Below, in pieces: positions 1 to 8,921 of a DNA stretch of 64,000 nt. This DNA comes from Pseudorhodoplanes sp. (GTDB lineage: Bacteria > Pseudomonadota > Alphaproteobacteria > Rhizobiales > Xanthobacteraceae): assembly GCA_022843165.1 (NCBI GenBank), contig JALHOD010000002.1, positions 1 to 64,000 of the forward strand, read 5' to 3'. A model generated the notes under the pieces. It made no database searches, was not told the origin of the DNA, and was given only the letters and a program-made list of their open reading frames with translations. A program made the position numbers and the translations under genes. Numbering within the stretch: the first letter of the stretch is position 1; each line of letters begins with the position of its first letter.

Positions 1-103
1 TTTTGGATTCGTTCGGCAGCGCATCCTGAGGATGCAGAGCAGAATCTGCATCTAGGATTTCCGTATAATTTGCGTACCCGAGCTATGCGAAGCTGCTTAT
101 GAT

Positions 104-178
104 TGGCGCTCCCTAGGGGAATCGAACCCCTGTTTCAGCCTTGAGAGGGCCGCGTCCTAACCGCTAGACGAAGGGAGC
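104..178 (-). tRNA. tRNA-Glu (anticodon CTC)
   Basis: Read on the minus strand, this 75-nt sequence folds as a cloverleaf. The acceptor stem is GCTCCCT/AGGGAGC, followed by discriminator G and an encoded CCA. The T arm has the GGTTCGATTCC core, and the anticodon loop is CTCTCAA, giving anticodon CTC for glutamate GAG codons. The 5' end begins GCTCCCTTCGTCTAG, typical of bacterial tRNA-Glu. The 103 bases on its left at the window edge show no gene. Confidence 0.95.
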
Positions 179-238
179 AACGGCGTTCAAATAGCCTCGA
201 ACCCTGATCGAGGCAAGTTGTCTCCCGGGACGCGATGT

Positions 239-583
239 TCAGGGTTCGCTGACAAACCGCAGGCGACCGGCCGGCTGCAGAGTGCGGGCATCGAAGGCGC
301 GGATTTCGGTCGATCCCTGGATGTCGACGGTAACGATAATGCGGTCACCGGCGGTGGCGGTCGCGACCACCCTGGCGCCTTTCGGCAGCATGGCTACGAT
401 TTCGGCCGAGGTGGCGACGCTTCCCTCGCTCCTGAAAATGCGATAGCCGACCACACCGATCACCACGGCGATGCCGATCAGGGTTGCGACCCCCGACAGC
501 ATCGACATCCAGCGCACGCGCGCCACCAGGCGCTCCTGCTCGGGGTTGAGAGGCTTTTCGTCGTCGGTCGCAGGATGGGTCAT
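239..583 (-). CDS. small single-pass membrane protein
   Basis: This encodes 114 residues starting MTHPATDDEKPL. A cytoplasmic N-terminus is followed by one strong hydrophobic helix at about residues 24-47 (MSMLSGVATLIGIAVVIGVV). The rest is a roughly 65-residue polar domain ending RLRFVSEP. Its ATG overlaps head to head with the ATG of the pseudouridine synthase gene (582-583), so both genes must share one very compact control region. I recall similar short proteins beside rluD in Bradyrhizobium relatives. No function is known to me, and a longer upstream start is unlikely because it would run through the neighbouring gene. Confidence 0.75.
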   Translation of the reverse strand: MTHPATDDEKPLNPEQERLVARVRWMSMLSGVATLIGIAVVIGVVGYRIFRSEGSVATSAEIVAMLPKGARVVATATAGDRIIVTVDIQGSTEIRAFDARTLQPAGRLRFVSEP

Positions 584-1616
584 GACTCTCACGCAGGAGC
601 AGATGGAAACCGTTGTCGTCGCCGAGCCGGATGCCGGCGCGCGGCTCGACCGCCTGCTCGCCCAGCGGATCGAGACCCTGTCGCGGACACGGCTGAAAGC
701 CCTGATCCTGAACGGCGCGGTCGCGATCGGCGGGCGGACCATCCGCGATCCCGGCCATCGCGTCAACGTGGGCGACCGGATCGAGGTGACCGTGCCGCCG
801 GCGGAGGAGGCCGAGCCCCAAGGCGAGAACATCCCGCTCGACATCGTCTATGAGGACGACCAGCTCATCGTCATCGACAAGCCGTCCGGGCTGGTGGTGC
901 ACCCGGCCGCCGGGCACCCGACCGGCACGCTGGTGAATGCGCTGATCGCGCATTGCGGCGACAGCCTTTCGGGCATCGGCGGGGTGAAGCGGCCGGGCAT
1001 CGTGCACCGGCTGGACAAGGACACCACCGGCCTGATGGTGGCGGCCAAGACCGACCGGGCGCACAAGGTGCTGGCGGCGCAATTCGCCGATCACGGCCGC
1101 ACCGGCCCCCTGCAGCGCGGCTATATGGCCTTCGCCTGGGGCGCGCCGGACCGGCCCAAGGGCACCATCGACGCCCCGATCGACCGGCATCCGCATGCCC
1201 GCGACAAGATGGCGGTGCGCCAGAGCGGGCGGGAGGCCATTACCCATTGGCAGGTGCTCGAGCGCTTCGTCGGCCCCGACGGCAAGCCCTTGGCCAGCCT
1301 GATCGAATGCCAGCTGGAGACCGGCCGCACCCATCAGATCCGGGTGCATCTGGCCCATATCGGCCATCCCCTGATCGGCGATTCGACCTATGGGCCGGGC
1401 TTCCGGACCAAGTCCGCCCTGCTCTCCCCGGGCGCGCGCGAGGCCCTGTCGGACCTTGGCCGGCAGGCGCTGCATGCTTATCTTCTGGGCTTCGAACACC
1501 CCACCTTAGGCGAAGAGCTGGTCTTCCGATCGGAACTCCCGGCTGACCTCGCCCGTTTACGTATGGCCTTGAGCGATCACGGCCCGGGCCGGATTCCGAC
1601 CCGGAAAAAGCGATAA
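582..1616 (+). CDS. rluD: RluA/RluD-family 23S rRNA pseudouridine synthase
   Basis: This 344-residue protein should convert uridines of 23S rRNA helix 69 to pseudouridine during ribosome assembly. An S4-type RNA-binding domain spans about residues 18-80 (ARLDRLLAQRI). The RluA-type catalytic domain follows, with the signature HRLDKDTTGL, where Asp145 is the expected catalytic residue, and the later GRTHQIRVHL motif. Length and domain order match RluD. The start at 582 was chosen because the S4 domain begins shortly after it and because it meets the start of the divergent membrane-protein gene. RluC or RluA specificity cannot be excluded from sequence alone. Confidence 0.9.
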   Translation: MTLTQEQMETVVVAEPDAGARLDRLLAQRIETLSRTRLKALILNGAVAIGGRTIRDPGHRVNVGDRIEVTVPPAEEAEPQGENIPLDIVYEDDQLIVIDKPSGLVVHPAAGHPTGTLVNALIAHCGDSLSGIGGVKRPGIVHRLDKDTTGLMVAAKTDRAHKVLAAQFADHGRTGPLQRGYMAFAWGAPDRPKGTIDAPIDRHPHARDKMAVRQSGREAITHWQVLERFVGPDGKPLASLIECQLETGRTHQIRVHLAHIGHPLIGDSTYGPGFRTKSALLSPGAREALSDLGRQALHAYLLGFEHPTLGEELVFRSELPADLARLRMALSDHGPGRIPTRKKR

Positions 1617-1773
1617 AACCGATTTTTATCAATGACTTGTCTGGCAGCGGCCGGGTCACGACGAGGTGACAGGAAGTTAACTTTCCTTCGCCCCGTCCCT
1701 CCCATATGCTGCACCTGCGGCTGGGATTTCGCAGCCGCAACATGCGCCGCCTGCCGATGAGGAGGTAGCGCAT

Positions 1774-1788
1774 ATGCCCGCCGAATAG
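1774..1788 (+). other. possible leader mini-ORF (MPAE-stop) upstream of rpoH
   Basis: An ATG-CCC-GCC-GAA-TAG mini-ORF sits 29 bp before the rpoH start. It is preceded by a strong Shine-Dalgarno sequence, GAGGAGG (1760-1766). That Shine-Dalgarno sequence itself lies in another mini-ORF, ATG-AGG-AGG-TAG (1757-1768). Translation here would place ribosomes just ahead of the rpoH start. This may be chance in a GC-rich leader. Confidence 0.25.
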
Positions 1789-1817
1789 GTCGGGGGCATG
1801 AAAAATGGAGGGCAAAA

Positions 1818-2729
1818 ATGGCCCGGACTGCGGCTTTGCCGATCATGACCGCCGAAGGCGGTCTGTCCCGTTACATGGAAGAAATCCGCCGGTTCCCGAT
1901 GCTGGAACCGCAGGAAGAATATATGCTGGCCAAGAGCTGGCGCGAACACGGCGATCGTGATGCCGCGCACAAGCTCGTCACCAGCCATCTCCGCCTCGTC
2001 GCCAAGATCGCCATGGGCTATCGCGGCTACGGCCTGCCGATTTCCGAGGTGATCTCGGAGGGCAACGTCGGCCTGATGCAGGCGGTGAAGCGTTTCGAGC
2101 CCGAAAAGGGCTTCCGGCTCGCGACCTACGCGATGTGGTGGATCAAGGCCTCGATCCAGGAATACATCCTGCGTTCGTGGTCGCTCGTGAAAATGGGCAC
2201 CACCGCCAACCAGAAGAAGCTGTTCTTCAACCTGCGCAAGGCCAAGAGCAAGATCTCCGCCCTTGGCGAAGGCGATCTGCGGCCCGATCAGGTCGCGCAG
2301 ATCGCAAAGCGCCTCGGCGTGACCGAGAAAGACGTCGTGGACATGAACCGGCGGCTGGGCGGCGACGCCTCGCTGAACGCGCCGATCCGCGACGACGGCG
2401 ATTCCGGCGAATGGCAGGACTGGCTTGCGGACGAGTCCGCCGGCCAGGAGGAAATCCTCGCCCAGCACGAAGAGATGGACAATCGCCGTCAGGCTTTGTC
2501 GCATGCACTGGCGGTGCTCAACGACCGCGAGCGCCGCATCTTCGAGGCGCGCAGGCTCGCCGACGATCCGGTGACGCTGGAAGATCTGGCCGCCGAATTC
2601 GGCGTGTCGCGCGAACGCGTGCGCCAGATCGAGGTGCGCGCCTTCGAGAAGGTGCAGAAGGCGGTGAAGAACAAGGTGGCGGCGATCGAAACGCCGGCCG
2701 CCGCCGCGGCGCAATTGCCGGCGCACTGA
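1818..2729 (+). CDS. rpoH: RNA polymerase sigma-32 factor
   Basis: This is a 303-residue heat-shock sigma factor that directs RNA polymerase to chaperone and protease promoters. Sigma region 2 is clear (HLRLVAKIAMGYRG at about 57-70, MQAVKRFEPEKGFRLATYAMWWIK at about 87-110). The RpoH-specific box QKKLFFNLRK starts at residue 132, and region 4 has an HTH (VTLEDLAAEFGVSRERVRQIE) near the C-terminus. A ribosome-binding site, GGAGGG, precedes the ATG. The 200-bp leader carries two mini-ORFs, and a strong terminator follows the stop. Alphaproteobacteria often hold two rpoH copies; which paralogue this is cannot be told. Confidence 0.95.
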   Translation: MARTAALPIMTAEGGLSRYMEEIRRFPMLEPQEEYMLAKSWREHGDRDAAHKLVTSHLRLVAKIAMGYRGYGLPISEVISEGNVGLMQAVKRFEPEKGFRLATYAMWWIKASIQEYILRSWSLVKMGTTANQKKLFFNLRKAKSKISALGEGDLRPDQVAQIAKRLGVTEKDVVDMNRRLGGDASLNAPIRDDGDSGEWQDWLADESAGQEEILAQHEEMDNRRQALSHALAVLNDRERRIFEARRLADDPVTLEDLAAEFGVSRERVRQIEVRAFEKVQKAVKNKVAAIETPAAAAAQLPAH

Positions 2730-2751
2730 ACGCCAGGAATTTGGAATGCTG

Positions 2752-2786
2752 AAATCGCCGGGCCGCAAGCCCGGCGATTTTGTTTT
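2752..2786 (+). terminator. Rho-independent terminator of rpoH
   Basis: A 12-bp perfect stem (AAATCGCCGGGC / GCCCGGCGATTT) with a 5-nt loop is followed by TGTTTT. It lies 22 bp after the rpoH stop codon. Confidence 0.85.
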
Positions 2787-2792
2787 GCGCCG

Positions 2793-2866
2793 GTGTCGTT
2801 CCCGCGAAAGCGGAACCTACAACCACCACCATCCGATATGAGTCCCTGCCTTCGCGGGGGCGACAC
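2793..2866. repeat. palindromic interspersed repeat
   Basis: Outer arms GTGTCG and CGACAC and inner arms CCCGCGAAAG and CTTCGCGGG enclose a short spacer. This form (GTCGTTCCCGCGAAAGCGG ... CGCGGGGGCGACAC) resembles interspersed palindromes common in Bradyrhizobium-type genomes. No protein is encoded here. Confidence 0.55.
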
Positions 2867-2939
2867 GCCTCGTTGATCTACGTCATTGCGCGTGACAGCG
2901 ATTATTATTGAGCATGCATAAAAGTGAAGATCACAGGCC

Positions 2940-4397
2940 ATGAAGCTCACGCTCAAGAAATTCGAGTGTTGGTCCGTCGCACGCTTCCGCCGGTTACGGG
3001 CCGGACTTCGCGTGCATTCGATTTTTGTGATCACAAGCGCTGCATTATTGATCCCCGGTGAGGCAGGGGCCATCAGCGGTAAAAAATCGAGCGTGTGCGG
3101 CTCATGGAATAACTATTGCGAGGGTCCGAGCCCCACTCCACGAGTTCAGCCACGGCCGGAGGATCTGCAGGCGGCGCGGCAGAAACGCGACGCCAGCCAG
3201 CTGAACGAATCCGCGAACGACGCCGTGAGAGCCGGGAACAACCATCGAGCGGCCGAACTCTATCGAGAGGCCTTGCGGTTCTCACCCGATGATCCCGTCA
3301 TCCGCGCGAATTTGCTGGAAACGGAAGGTATCATCGCATGGGAGGTGGAAAATTACGAACTTGCCTTGCGCAACATTAAACACGCGCACGCGCTGAGGCC
3401 ACTCAAGCATCGGGCCGACTATATAAGCTCTTTAAGCCAGTTGATTGCCGACCGGGTCCGCGCGGAGCGCGAGCGCGCCGCCGAGGCCGAGCGCAAAGCC
3501 CTGGAATACGCGGCCGAAGGGGCCAAGCGTCAAGCTCAGGAGTTGCGTGAGAGCATGCGCGCACCGGTCGAGACGCAGAGTGCGCATGAGAAACGCTTTC
3601 CGCCCCCTCCGCCTCCGGTTCTACCGAAAAACCGGGCGCTGATTGGCGGCATGACGTGGGAGTACGGGACATACGCGATGAATGTGCCGACAGGGCTGTC
3701 CGGCGAGAAGGCACGGCGCGCACGCCTGGAATCAGAACGTCAATTCAAAGGCCGGTTGAAGCTCGCCGGCATTCGCGAGGACAAGGACTTCGAGCTGAAG
3801 GAATATAATTTCATCCTCGGCGTTGCGCGATCTAGCAAAGTCTGGGGCGATTTAGGTCGTGTCTTATTGGACGACTTGAAACGCGGGCGCGCGACGCCCT
3901 CGATGCAGAGGGAATACGATTTACTGCGTGGCCGGACCTTTGACGCACTGGATTGTCACAGCAACGGAGCGATGATTTGCCTCGCTGCACTGTCCAACAA
4001 CCATATTACGCTTACCGAACCCAGGATCGTGCGACTGTTCGGACCGCAAATCACACATGGCGCGCTGGTTGAATGGCAAGGCCTTGCAACGACGCACAAG
4101 CTTGATCTCAGAATCTATTTCAATGACGGCGATGCAGTTCCTCGCATCTCCTATCTGGCGCAGTACTTAATGGGTATGTATGCGGGTTCGCCTGAATTGA
4201 CAGAGACCGTTAAGGACACGATTCCAGTCGCGGAAGCCGTAGCCCGGGAGATTCTTTTGGGCGACGGCCTCAAAATCAAGATTGAGAGAGATGTGCCCTC
4301 GGCAAAGGTGCAGAGTTTCACTTGCGGTTATGTGCGCGATATCCTCTTTTGGAACAATTGCCACAAGCTGTCTGTCTACCAAAACTTTCTGCGTTGA
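2940..4397 (+). CDS. secreted or anchored TPR-repeat protein of unknown function
   Basis: The protein has 485 residues. Residues 25-45 are hydrophobic and end in GEAGA, suggesting a signal peptide with an unusually long, basic N-region. At least two tetratricopeptide units follow (about 85-160: SANDAVRAGNNHRAAELYREAL, then AWEVENYELALRNIKHA). A charged Arg/Glu/Ala-rich coiled segment covers about 165-205, and a proline run (PPPPPP) leads into a C-terminal domain of about 260 residues that I do not recognise. There is no good ribosome-binding site. Codon use is less GC-biased than in the neighbours, and the gene stands alone between two terminators, so horizontal gain is plausible. Confidence 0.7.
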   Translation: MKLTLKKFECWSVARFRRLRAGLRVHSIFVITSAALLIPGEAGAISGKKSSVCGSWNNYCEGPSPTPRVQPRPEDLQAARQKRDASQLNESANDAVRAGNNHRAAELYREALRFSPDDPVIRANLLETEGIIAWEVENYELALRNIKHAHALRPLKHRADYISSLSQLIADRVRAERERAAEAERKALEYAAEGAKRQAQELRESMRAPVETQSAHEKRFPPPPPPVLPKNRALIGGMTWEYGTYAMNVPTGLSGEKARRARLESERQFKGRLKLAGIREDKDFELKEYNFILGVARSSKVWGDLGRVLLDDLKRGRATPSMQREYDLLRGRTFDALDCHSNGAMICLAALSNNHITLTEPRIVRLFGPQITHGALVEWQGLATTHKLDLRIYFNDGDAVPRISYLAQYLMGMYAGSPELTETVKDTIPVAEAVAREILLGDGLKIKIERDVPSAKVQSFTCGYVRDILFWNNCHKLSVYQNFLR

Positions 4398-4467
4398 GGA
4401 TTGTGCGGGAGCGTGGCAATACGCTGCGAGAATACGGATGGACTGGTCACAGGCCAAAGCCAAAATA

Positions 4468-4500
4468 AAAGAGGCCGCCAGTCGAGAGGGCCTCTTTCAT
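4468..4500 (+). terminator. hairpin terminator after the TPR gene
   Basis: The stem AAAGAGGCC / GGCCTCTTT has a 12-nt loop, 70 bp after the TPR gene stop. The T tract forms the end of the stem, so it could act in both directions. Confidence 0.6.
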
Positions 4501-4835
4501 TGCAATCCAAGTGCGCTATGTCTCTTCCTGGCACAAACTGGATCTAAATCGATGTCCGCTCGCGTGCCGCTGTTGGAAGAATAGCGGACATTGTGCAGCT
4601 TAGATCGGTCCAAGCCGATTTTATGAGTCCACGGCCCACGCCGCATCAGGACGAAAGATCCCAGGAGATTCGAGCGGCTCTAGAAAACGATCGGCGATGA
4701 CGGCTATCTGACCCGGAAGGGTCTCAGTCCATGGCCGGGGCAGGAACTCGCCGCCACGCGCGTCCGCCACGGAGCCGACGCCGATGGCGCCGCCCCAACA
4801 ATGAATGCGACGAAGACGCGCCCGACATTCAAGCG
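4501..4835. other. gene-free interval between TPR gene and membrane-protein gene
   Basis: No reading frame here has a plausible start, ribosome-binding site or recognisable domain. A weak inverted pair (GTCCGCT / AGCGGAC) flanks 4554-4589. From about 4690 the plus strand reads like the eroded end of a coding region, but I cannot assign it. Confidence 0.4.
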
Positions 4836-6347
4836 CTATTGCTTCCAGGCCGCGAAGGCTTCCGCGAAGGCTTTCTCGCCCGGCGTGCCCTTTTCGATCG
4901 CCAGGATGGCGCGGCGGTTGTTGCTGTAGACCAGCGGAATGTCGAACCACGCGCGTTCCTTCAGCAACGCGATGTTGCGCTGCAGATCGGACTCGACGGC
5001 GGACAGACCGATCAGGAAAAAGCCGTTGGTGACCTTCACCGCGAGGCCGGCGAGCGGCGTGCCGCGGGTCTGCTCGGCCTGTTTCATCAGGATGCCGGGC
5101 ACATTGGAAATGCCGCCGGACGGAAAATCCGCCGGCAGATTGAACATGATCTCGACCGTGTGGCTCGCCGGCAGAGTCTGGTCGGTGTTGCGGCGGATCG
5201 AGAAGGTCATGTTCAGGCGGCGTTCCGGAATCTCGACATCGGCGCGCACCGCGAGTTCCGGCGGCCGGCCGGGACCGGGCGAGACGGTTTCGGTGCGCCA
5301 GATCGCCGAGCCGATGAAACGCTTGCCTTGCGGGTCGGCTGGCTCTTCCTCGTACAGCACGACGCGCTGCGCGACTGCCGGAATGTTGTTGCGCGCGAGA
5401 TCGCCGCCGGCCGGGCCGATGCGATCGGAAATTTTCGGACGTCCCTGCTGCTGCGGCGGCGTCTCACGCTGCGCCTGCTGCGCCGGCGCGCCGCGGAAGG
5501 CCTGGTAGAGACCGGCGAGCGTGTTGCGCTGCCAGTAAAAGAAGCCGATCAGCCCGGCCACCAGAACCACCGCCACCACGGCCTTGATCAGGCCGCCATA
5601 GCTGCGCGGCGCGCGCCGCAGCGCCGGCGGCTCGTTGTCGTGATCGCGCGGGCCGCGGCCGCGAACCGGAAGCTCTTCCGGCTCTTCGATCTCATCCATG
5701 GATTCGATAAGGCCGGTGTCGCGGCGTTTGGGGCGCAAGGCGTCGGCGTCGAGCCGCGGCTGCGTGCGCGTTTCCAGCCGGTCGAAATCATGCGCCGCCG
5801 AAATTTCGGCAAAGGGATCGCGCGGCGGAGTCTTCGGCGCGGGCGCGCCCGGCGGCGCGGAGGGCCGCCCCGGCGCGGCATTCCCGGCAAGTTCGCGGAA
5901 GCCCTTCATGGCCTCGTCGGTCAGGCTGGTGCGCGGCGGCTGAGGTTGCGGACGGCGCGCGGCGCCGGACCCCTGGTCCGTTGAAGCCGCAGCCGGCGGC
6001 TTCAGCGCCTGCGATCTTGTCAGATCCGGGCGTGGCGCGGGCGTGCGCCAGTCCGGCACGGGTGTCTGCGGTTTCGGCGCCGCAGCGGGCGGCGGCGATG
6101 GCGCAGCCGATGCCGGCGCACTCTCCTGGCGGGCGCGACGGGCGGCTTCGGTCTCGACCTTGCGGATCGCTTCCTCGAGCGCCAGGCGCTCGCGGGTGAT
6201 TTCGGATTCCTCGAGCGGCGGATTGGTGCCCCGCAATTGCGCGACCAACGCCGTCCGCGCGCGCTCATAGAGCGCACGGCGGGCTTCACCGGTATTCTTC
6301 TCAAGACCGGTGACGGCGCGGGCAACGAGGGGATAATAATCGGCCAT
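4836..6347 (-). CDS. single-pass membrane protein with disordered Pro/Ala-rich N-half
   Basis: This 503-residue protein has a helical N-terminal segment (1-75, conserved start MADYYPLVARAVTGL). A long Pro/Ala/Arg-rich low-complexity stretch covers about 76-240, and one transmembrane helix lies at about 251-272. A periplasmic C-terminal domain of about 200 residues contains RRNTDQTLPASHTVEIMF and ends FAEAFAAWKQ. It lies 34 bp downstream of purA on the same strand, a layout I associate with Bradyrhizobium and Rhodopseudomonas. Its function is unknown. The architecture (cytosolic tail, TM, compact outer domain) suggests a cell-envelope role, but this is inference. Confidence 0.75.
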   Translation of the reverse strand: MADYYPLVARAVTGLEKNTGEARRALYERARTALVAQLRGTNPPLEESEITRERLALEEAIRKVETEAARRARQESAPASAAPSPPPAAAPKPQTPVPDWRTPAPRPDLTRSQALKPPAAASTDQGSGAARRPQPQPPRTSLTDEAMKGFRELAGNAAPGRPSAPPGAPAPKTPPRDPFAEISAAHDFDRLETRTQPRLDADALRPKRRDTGLIESMDEIEEPEELPVRGRGPRDHDNEPPALRRAPRSYGGLIKAVVAVVLVAGLIGFFYWQRNTLAGLYQAFRGAPAQQAQRETPPQQQGRPKISDRIGPAGGDLARNNIPAVAQRVVLYEEEPADPQGKRFIGSAIWRTETVSPGPGRPPELAVRADVEIPERRLNMTFSIRRNTDQTLPASHTVEIMFNLPADFPSGGISNVPGILMKQAEQTRGTPLAGLAVKVTNGFFLIGLSAVESDLQRNIALLKERAWFDIPLVYSNNRRAILAIEKGTPGEKAFAEAFAAWKQ

Positions 6348-6381
6348 GTGTCTGTCGGGTCAGCCTTGTCCTGTCAGAGTG

Positions 6382-7674
6382 TCATGCCTCGAACGGATTC
6401 TGCACCAATATTGTATCTTCACGCTTCGGCGAGGTGGACAGCAAGGCAACCGGGCATCCGATCAGTTCCTCGATCCAGCGCACATATTTGATGGCCTGCG
6501 CGGGAAGGTCGGCCCAGGAGCGCGCGCCCGCCGTGCCATCCGGCCAGCCCTCGACCGTTTCATAAACCGGCTCGACCCGCGCTTGGGCGCGCTCGCTGGC
6601 CGGAAGATAGTCGATTTCGCGGCCGTCGAGACGATAACGGACGCAGACTTTAATTTCCTTGAAGCCGTCCAGGATGTCGAGCTTGGTCAGCGCGATGCCG
6701 TTGATGCCGCTGGTGCGAACGGTCTGCCGCACCAGAACCGCATCGAACCAGCCGCAGCGACGGGGCCGGCCGGTGACGGTACCGAATTCATGGCCGCGCT
6801 CGCCGATCAGCTTGCCGATGTCATTATCCTGTTCGGTCGGGAACGGCCCCTCCCCCACCCGCGTCGTATAGGCCTTGCAGATGCCGAGCACATAGCCGAT
6901 GGCGCCCGGACCGAGGCCGGAGCCGGTGGCGGCCTGCGCGGCGACGGTATTGGAGGAGGTCACGAACGGATAGGTGCCGTGGTCGACGTCGAGAAGCGCG
7001 CCCTGCGCGCCTTCGAACAGGATGCGCTTGCCTTCGCGACGCTTCTCGTCGAGCAGCGACCAGATCGTGTCCATATAGGGCAGAACGCGCGGCGCCAGCT
7101 CCACCAGTTCGTTGTAGATATCCTTGCCGTCGATCTCCTTGAGATCGAGGCCGCGCCGCAGCGCATTATGATGCGCCAGCAGCCGGTCGATCTTGAGCAT
7201 GAGACCGTCGGTGTCGGCGAGATCCATGACCCGGATGGCGCGGCGGCCGACCTTGTCTTCATATGCGGGCCCGATGCCCCGCTTGGTGGTGCCGATGCGG
7301 GTGCCGGTGGTGGATGATTCGCGAATGGCGTCGAGGTCGCGGTGCAGCGAGAGAATCAGCGAGGCATTTTCGGCGATGCGCAGATTGTCGGGCGTGACCG
7401 CGACGCCCATGGCGGTCAGCCGGTCGATCTCGTCCACCAGGGCGCGCGGGTCTACCACCACGCCGTTGCCGATCACCGACAGCTTGTTGGGACGCACCAC
7501 GCCCGACGGCAGAAGCGACAACTTGTAGGTCTTGCCGTCGATGACCAGCGTATGACCGGCATTATGGCCGCCCTGGAAGCGGACCACGATATCGGCCTGT
7601 TCGGACAGCCAATCGACTATCTTGCCTTTACCCTCGTCGCCCCATTGCGATCCGACGACAACCACATTCGCCAT
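6382..7674 (-). CDS. purA: adenylosuccinate synthetase
   Basis: PurA makes adenylosuccinate from IMP, aspartate and GTP, the first committed step to AMP. The 430-residue protein has the family's N-terminal GTP-binding/catalytic loop [11 protein letters not shown] (Asp13 and Lys16 region) and QGGHNAGHT. It also shows [14 protein letters not shown] and the C-terminal CVRYRLDG and TSPKREDTI elements. Length is normal. It probably heads a two-gene unit with the membrane-protein gene downstream. Confidence 0.97.
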   Translation of the reverse strand: MANVVVVGSQWGDEGKGKIVDWLSEQADIVVRFQGGHNAGHTLVIDGKTYKLSLLPSGVVRPNKLSVIGNGVVVDPRALVDEIDRLTAMGVAVTPDNLRIAENASLILSLHRDLDAIRESSTTGTRIGTTKRGIGPAYEDKVGRRAIRVMDLADTDGLMLKIDRLLAHHNALRRGLDLKEIDGKDIYNELVELAPRVLPYMDTIWSLLDEKRREGKRILFEGAQGALLDVDHGTYPFVTSSNTVAAQAATGSGLGPGAIGYVLGICKAYTTRVGEGPFPTEQDNDIGKLIGERGHEFGTVTGRPRRCGWFDAVLVRQTVRTSGINGIALTKLDILDGFKEIKVCVRYRLDGREIDYLPASERAQARVEPVYETVEGWPDGTAGARSWADLPAQAIKYVRWIEELIGCPVALLSTSPKREDTILVQNPFEA

Positions 7675-7993
7675 TCGTAAACTTCCCTCGCGGGGCCGTG
7701 GCCCGGACCCTCACAATGACCACCGGGACGCCCGGCCGAAGCTGAGGGCTTCCGTGCGGGGATAAAGGATGACGGCTGTGGAGGCAAGGCAGTGGTCCCG
7801 GAGCAATTGGGCAAAGTGCTGGATTATCGAGGTTTTTGCGGCCAACGCTGGTGTCTGCGAGGTTATTTTCGCGCGTCCCGGCAGGGCCGCCATGCGGGGC
7901 GCGCTCTGGCGGGCGAGCCTGCCCTGTAGCAAAAAGACGCAGCGCCGAATCCGGCGCGCGCAGCCCTTTTTCTCCCACGCGGCGGAGATGGTG
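7675..7993. other. divergent intergenic region purA / DMT transporter
   Basis: These 319 bp separate two divergent genes and must hold both promoters. A hairpin (GCGCCG-AATC-CGGCGC) at about 7943-7958 is followed by a CCCTTTTTC tract. The reading frame of the transporter extends upstream to 7769, but that extension has no ribosome-binding site and no membrane-protein composition. No gene is called here. Confidence 0.4.
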
Positions 7994-8911
7994 ATGACCG
8001 ACCTGTTCGGCCGGATCGGCGGCTGGCTGTACCAGCAGCCCTATCTCCTGCTCTCGGTCACCTTCCTGACCTGGGCCATCAACATCGTGGTCGGGCGCTA
8101 TATCGCCGGCCACGTGCCGCAGATGGCGCTGTCGTTCTACCGCTGGGGCTTTGCCTTCCTGATCCTGCTGCCATTCGCATGGCATCATCTCAGGCGCGAC
8201 TGGCCGGCGATCCGCAGGAACCTGCCGCTGATGACGGTGTTCGCGGTCACCGGCACCACCGGCTACACCGTGCCGGCCTATTGGGGCCTGCAATATACCG
8301 AGGCGATCAACGCGCTGTTGATCCAGACCACCGCGCCGCTGGTGGTCGCGCTGATGGCGTTCCTGCTATTCGGCGACCGGCTGACGCCGCGGCAGATGCT
8401 CGGCATCTTCATCTCGTTCATCGGGGTGGTGGTGATCCTGTGCCGGGGTGACGTGTCGCTGCTGCGCAATATTTCCTTCAACCGCGGCGACATCTGGTTC
8501 TTCGGATCGCTCGTGGTGATCGCCTTCTACTCGGCGCTGCTGAAAAAGCGGCCGGCGATGCATCCGCTGTCGTTTCTGGTGTTCACGCTGGGCTGGGGCA
8601 CGCTGTTCGTAATCCCGCTTTACCTCTGGGAGATGAGCGGCGGCGAGCAGGTCACGCTCGACGCCAAGACCCTGCTCACGCTGATCTATGTCGCGATCTT
8701 CCCCTCGATCGTCGCCTATATCTGCTACAACCGCGGCGTCCAGCTGATCGGCCCCAACCGCGCCGCGGCGTTCTATCCCTCGATCGTGGCCTTCGGCGCG
8801 CTGTTTGCGATCGGATTTCTCGGCGAACGGCCGCAGATCTTCCACGGCGTCGGGTGCCTGATGATCCTGTGCGGGGTGATCGTGGCGACGCGCAAGCCGC
8901 GCGCCGCATAG
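7994..8911 (+). CDS. EamA-type DMT-superfamily exporter
   Basis: This is a 305-residue inner-membrane protein with about ten hydrophobic helices in two EamA repeats (the first from LLLSVTFLTWAINIVVGRY, the second from about residue 160 with DIWFFGSLVVIAFYSALLKKR). Conserved features include the Pro-rich turn YTVPAYWGLQYTEA near residue 100. DMT proteins of this type export amino acids or small metabolites; the substrate is unknown. The start at 7994 fits a GGCGGAG ribosome-binding site 7 nt upstream; the in-frame ATG at 7988 is too close to it. Confidence 0.85.
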   Translation: MTDLFGRIGGWLYQQPYLLLSVTFLTWAINIVVGRYIAGHVPQMALSFYRWGFAFLILLPFAWHHLRRDWPAIRRNLPLMTVFAVTGTTGYTVPAYWGLQYTEAINALLIQTTAPLVVALMAFLLFGDRLTPRQMLGIFISFIGVVVILCRGDVSLLRNISFNRGDIWFFGSLVVIAFYSALLKKRPAMHPLSFLVFTLGWGTLFVIPLYLWEMSGGEQVTLDAKTLLTLIYVAIFPSIVAYICYNRGVQLIGPNRAAAFYPSIVAFGALFAIGFLGERPQIFHGVGCLMILCGVIVATRKPRAA

Positions 8912-8921
8912 ATTGTTGCGA

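Noticed and set aside
345-1499. Long minus-strand frame opposite the pseudouridine synthase
   Set aside because: It runs through the conserved RluD coding sequence, is Arg/Gly-rich in a way typical of antisense frames in GC-rich DNA, and has no domain.
1677-2768. Long minus-strand frame opposite rpoH
   Set aside because: rpoH has the full sigma motifs; the antisense frame has none.
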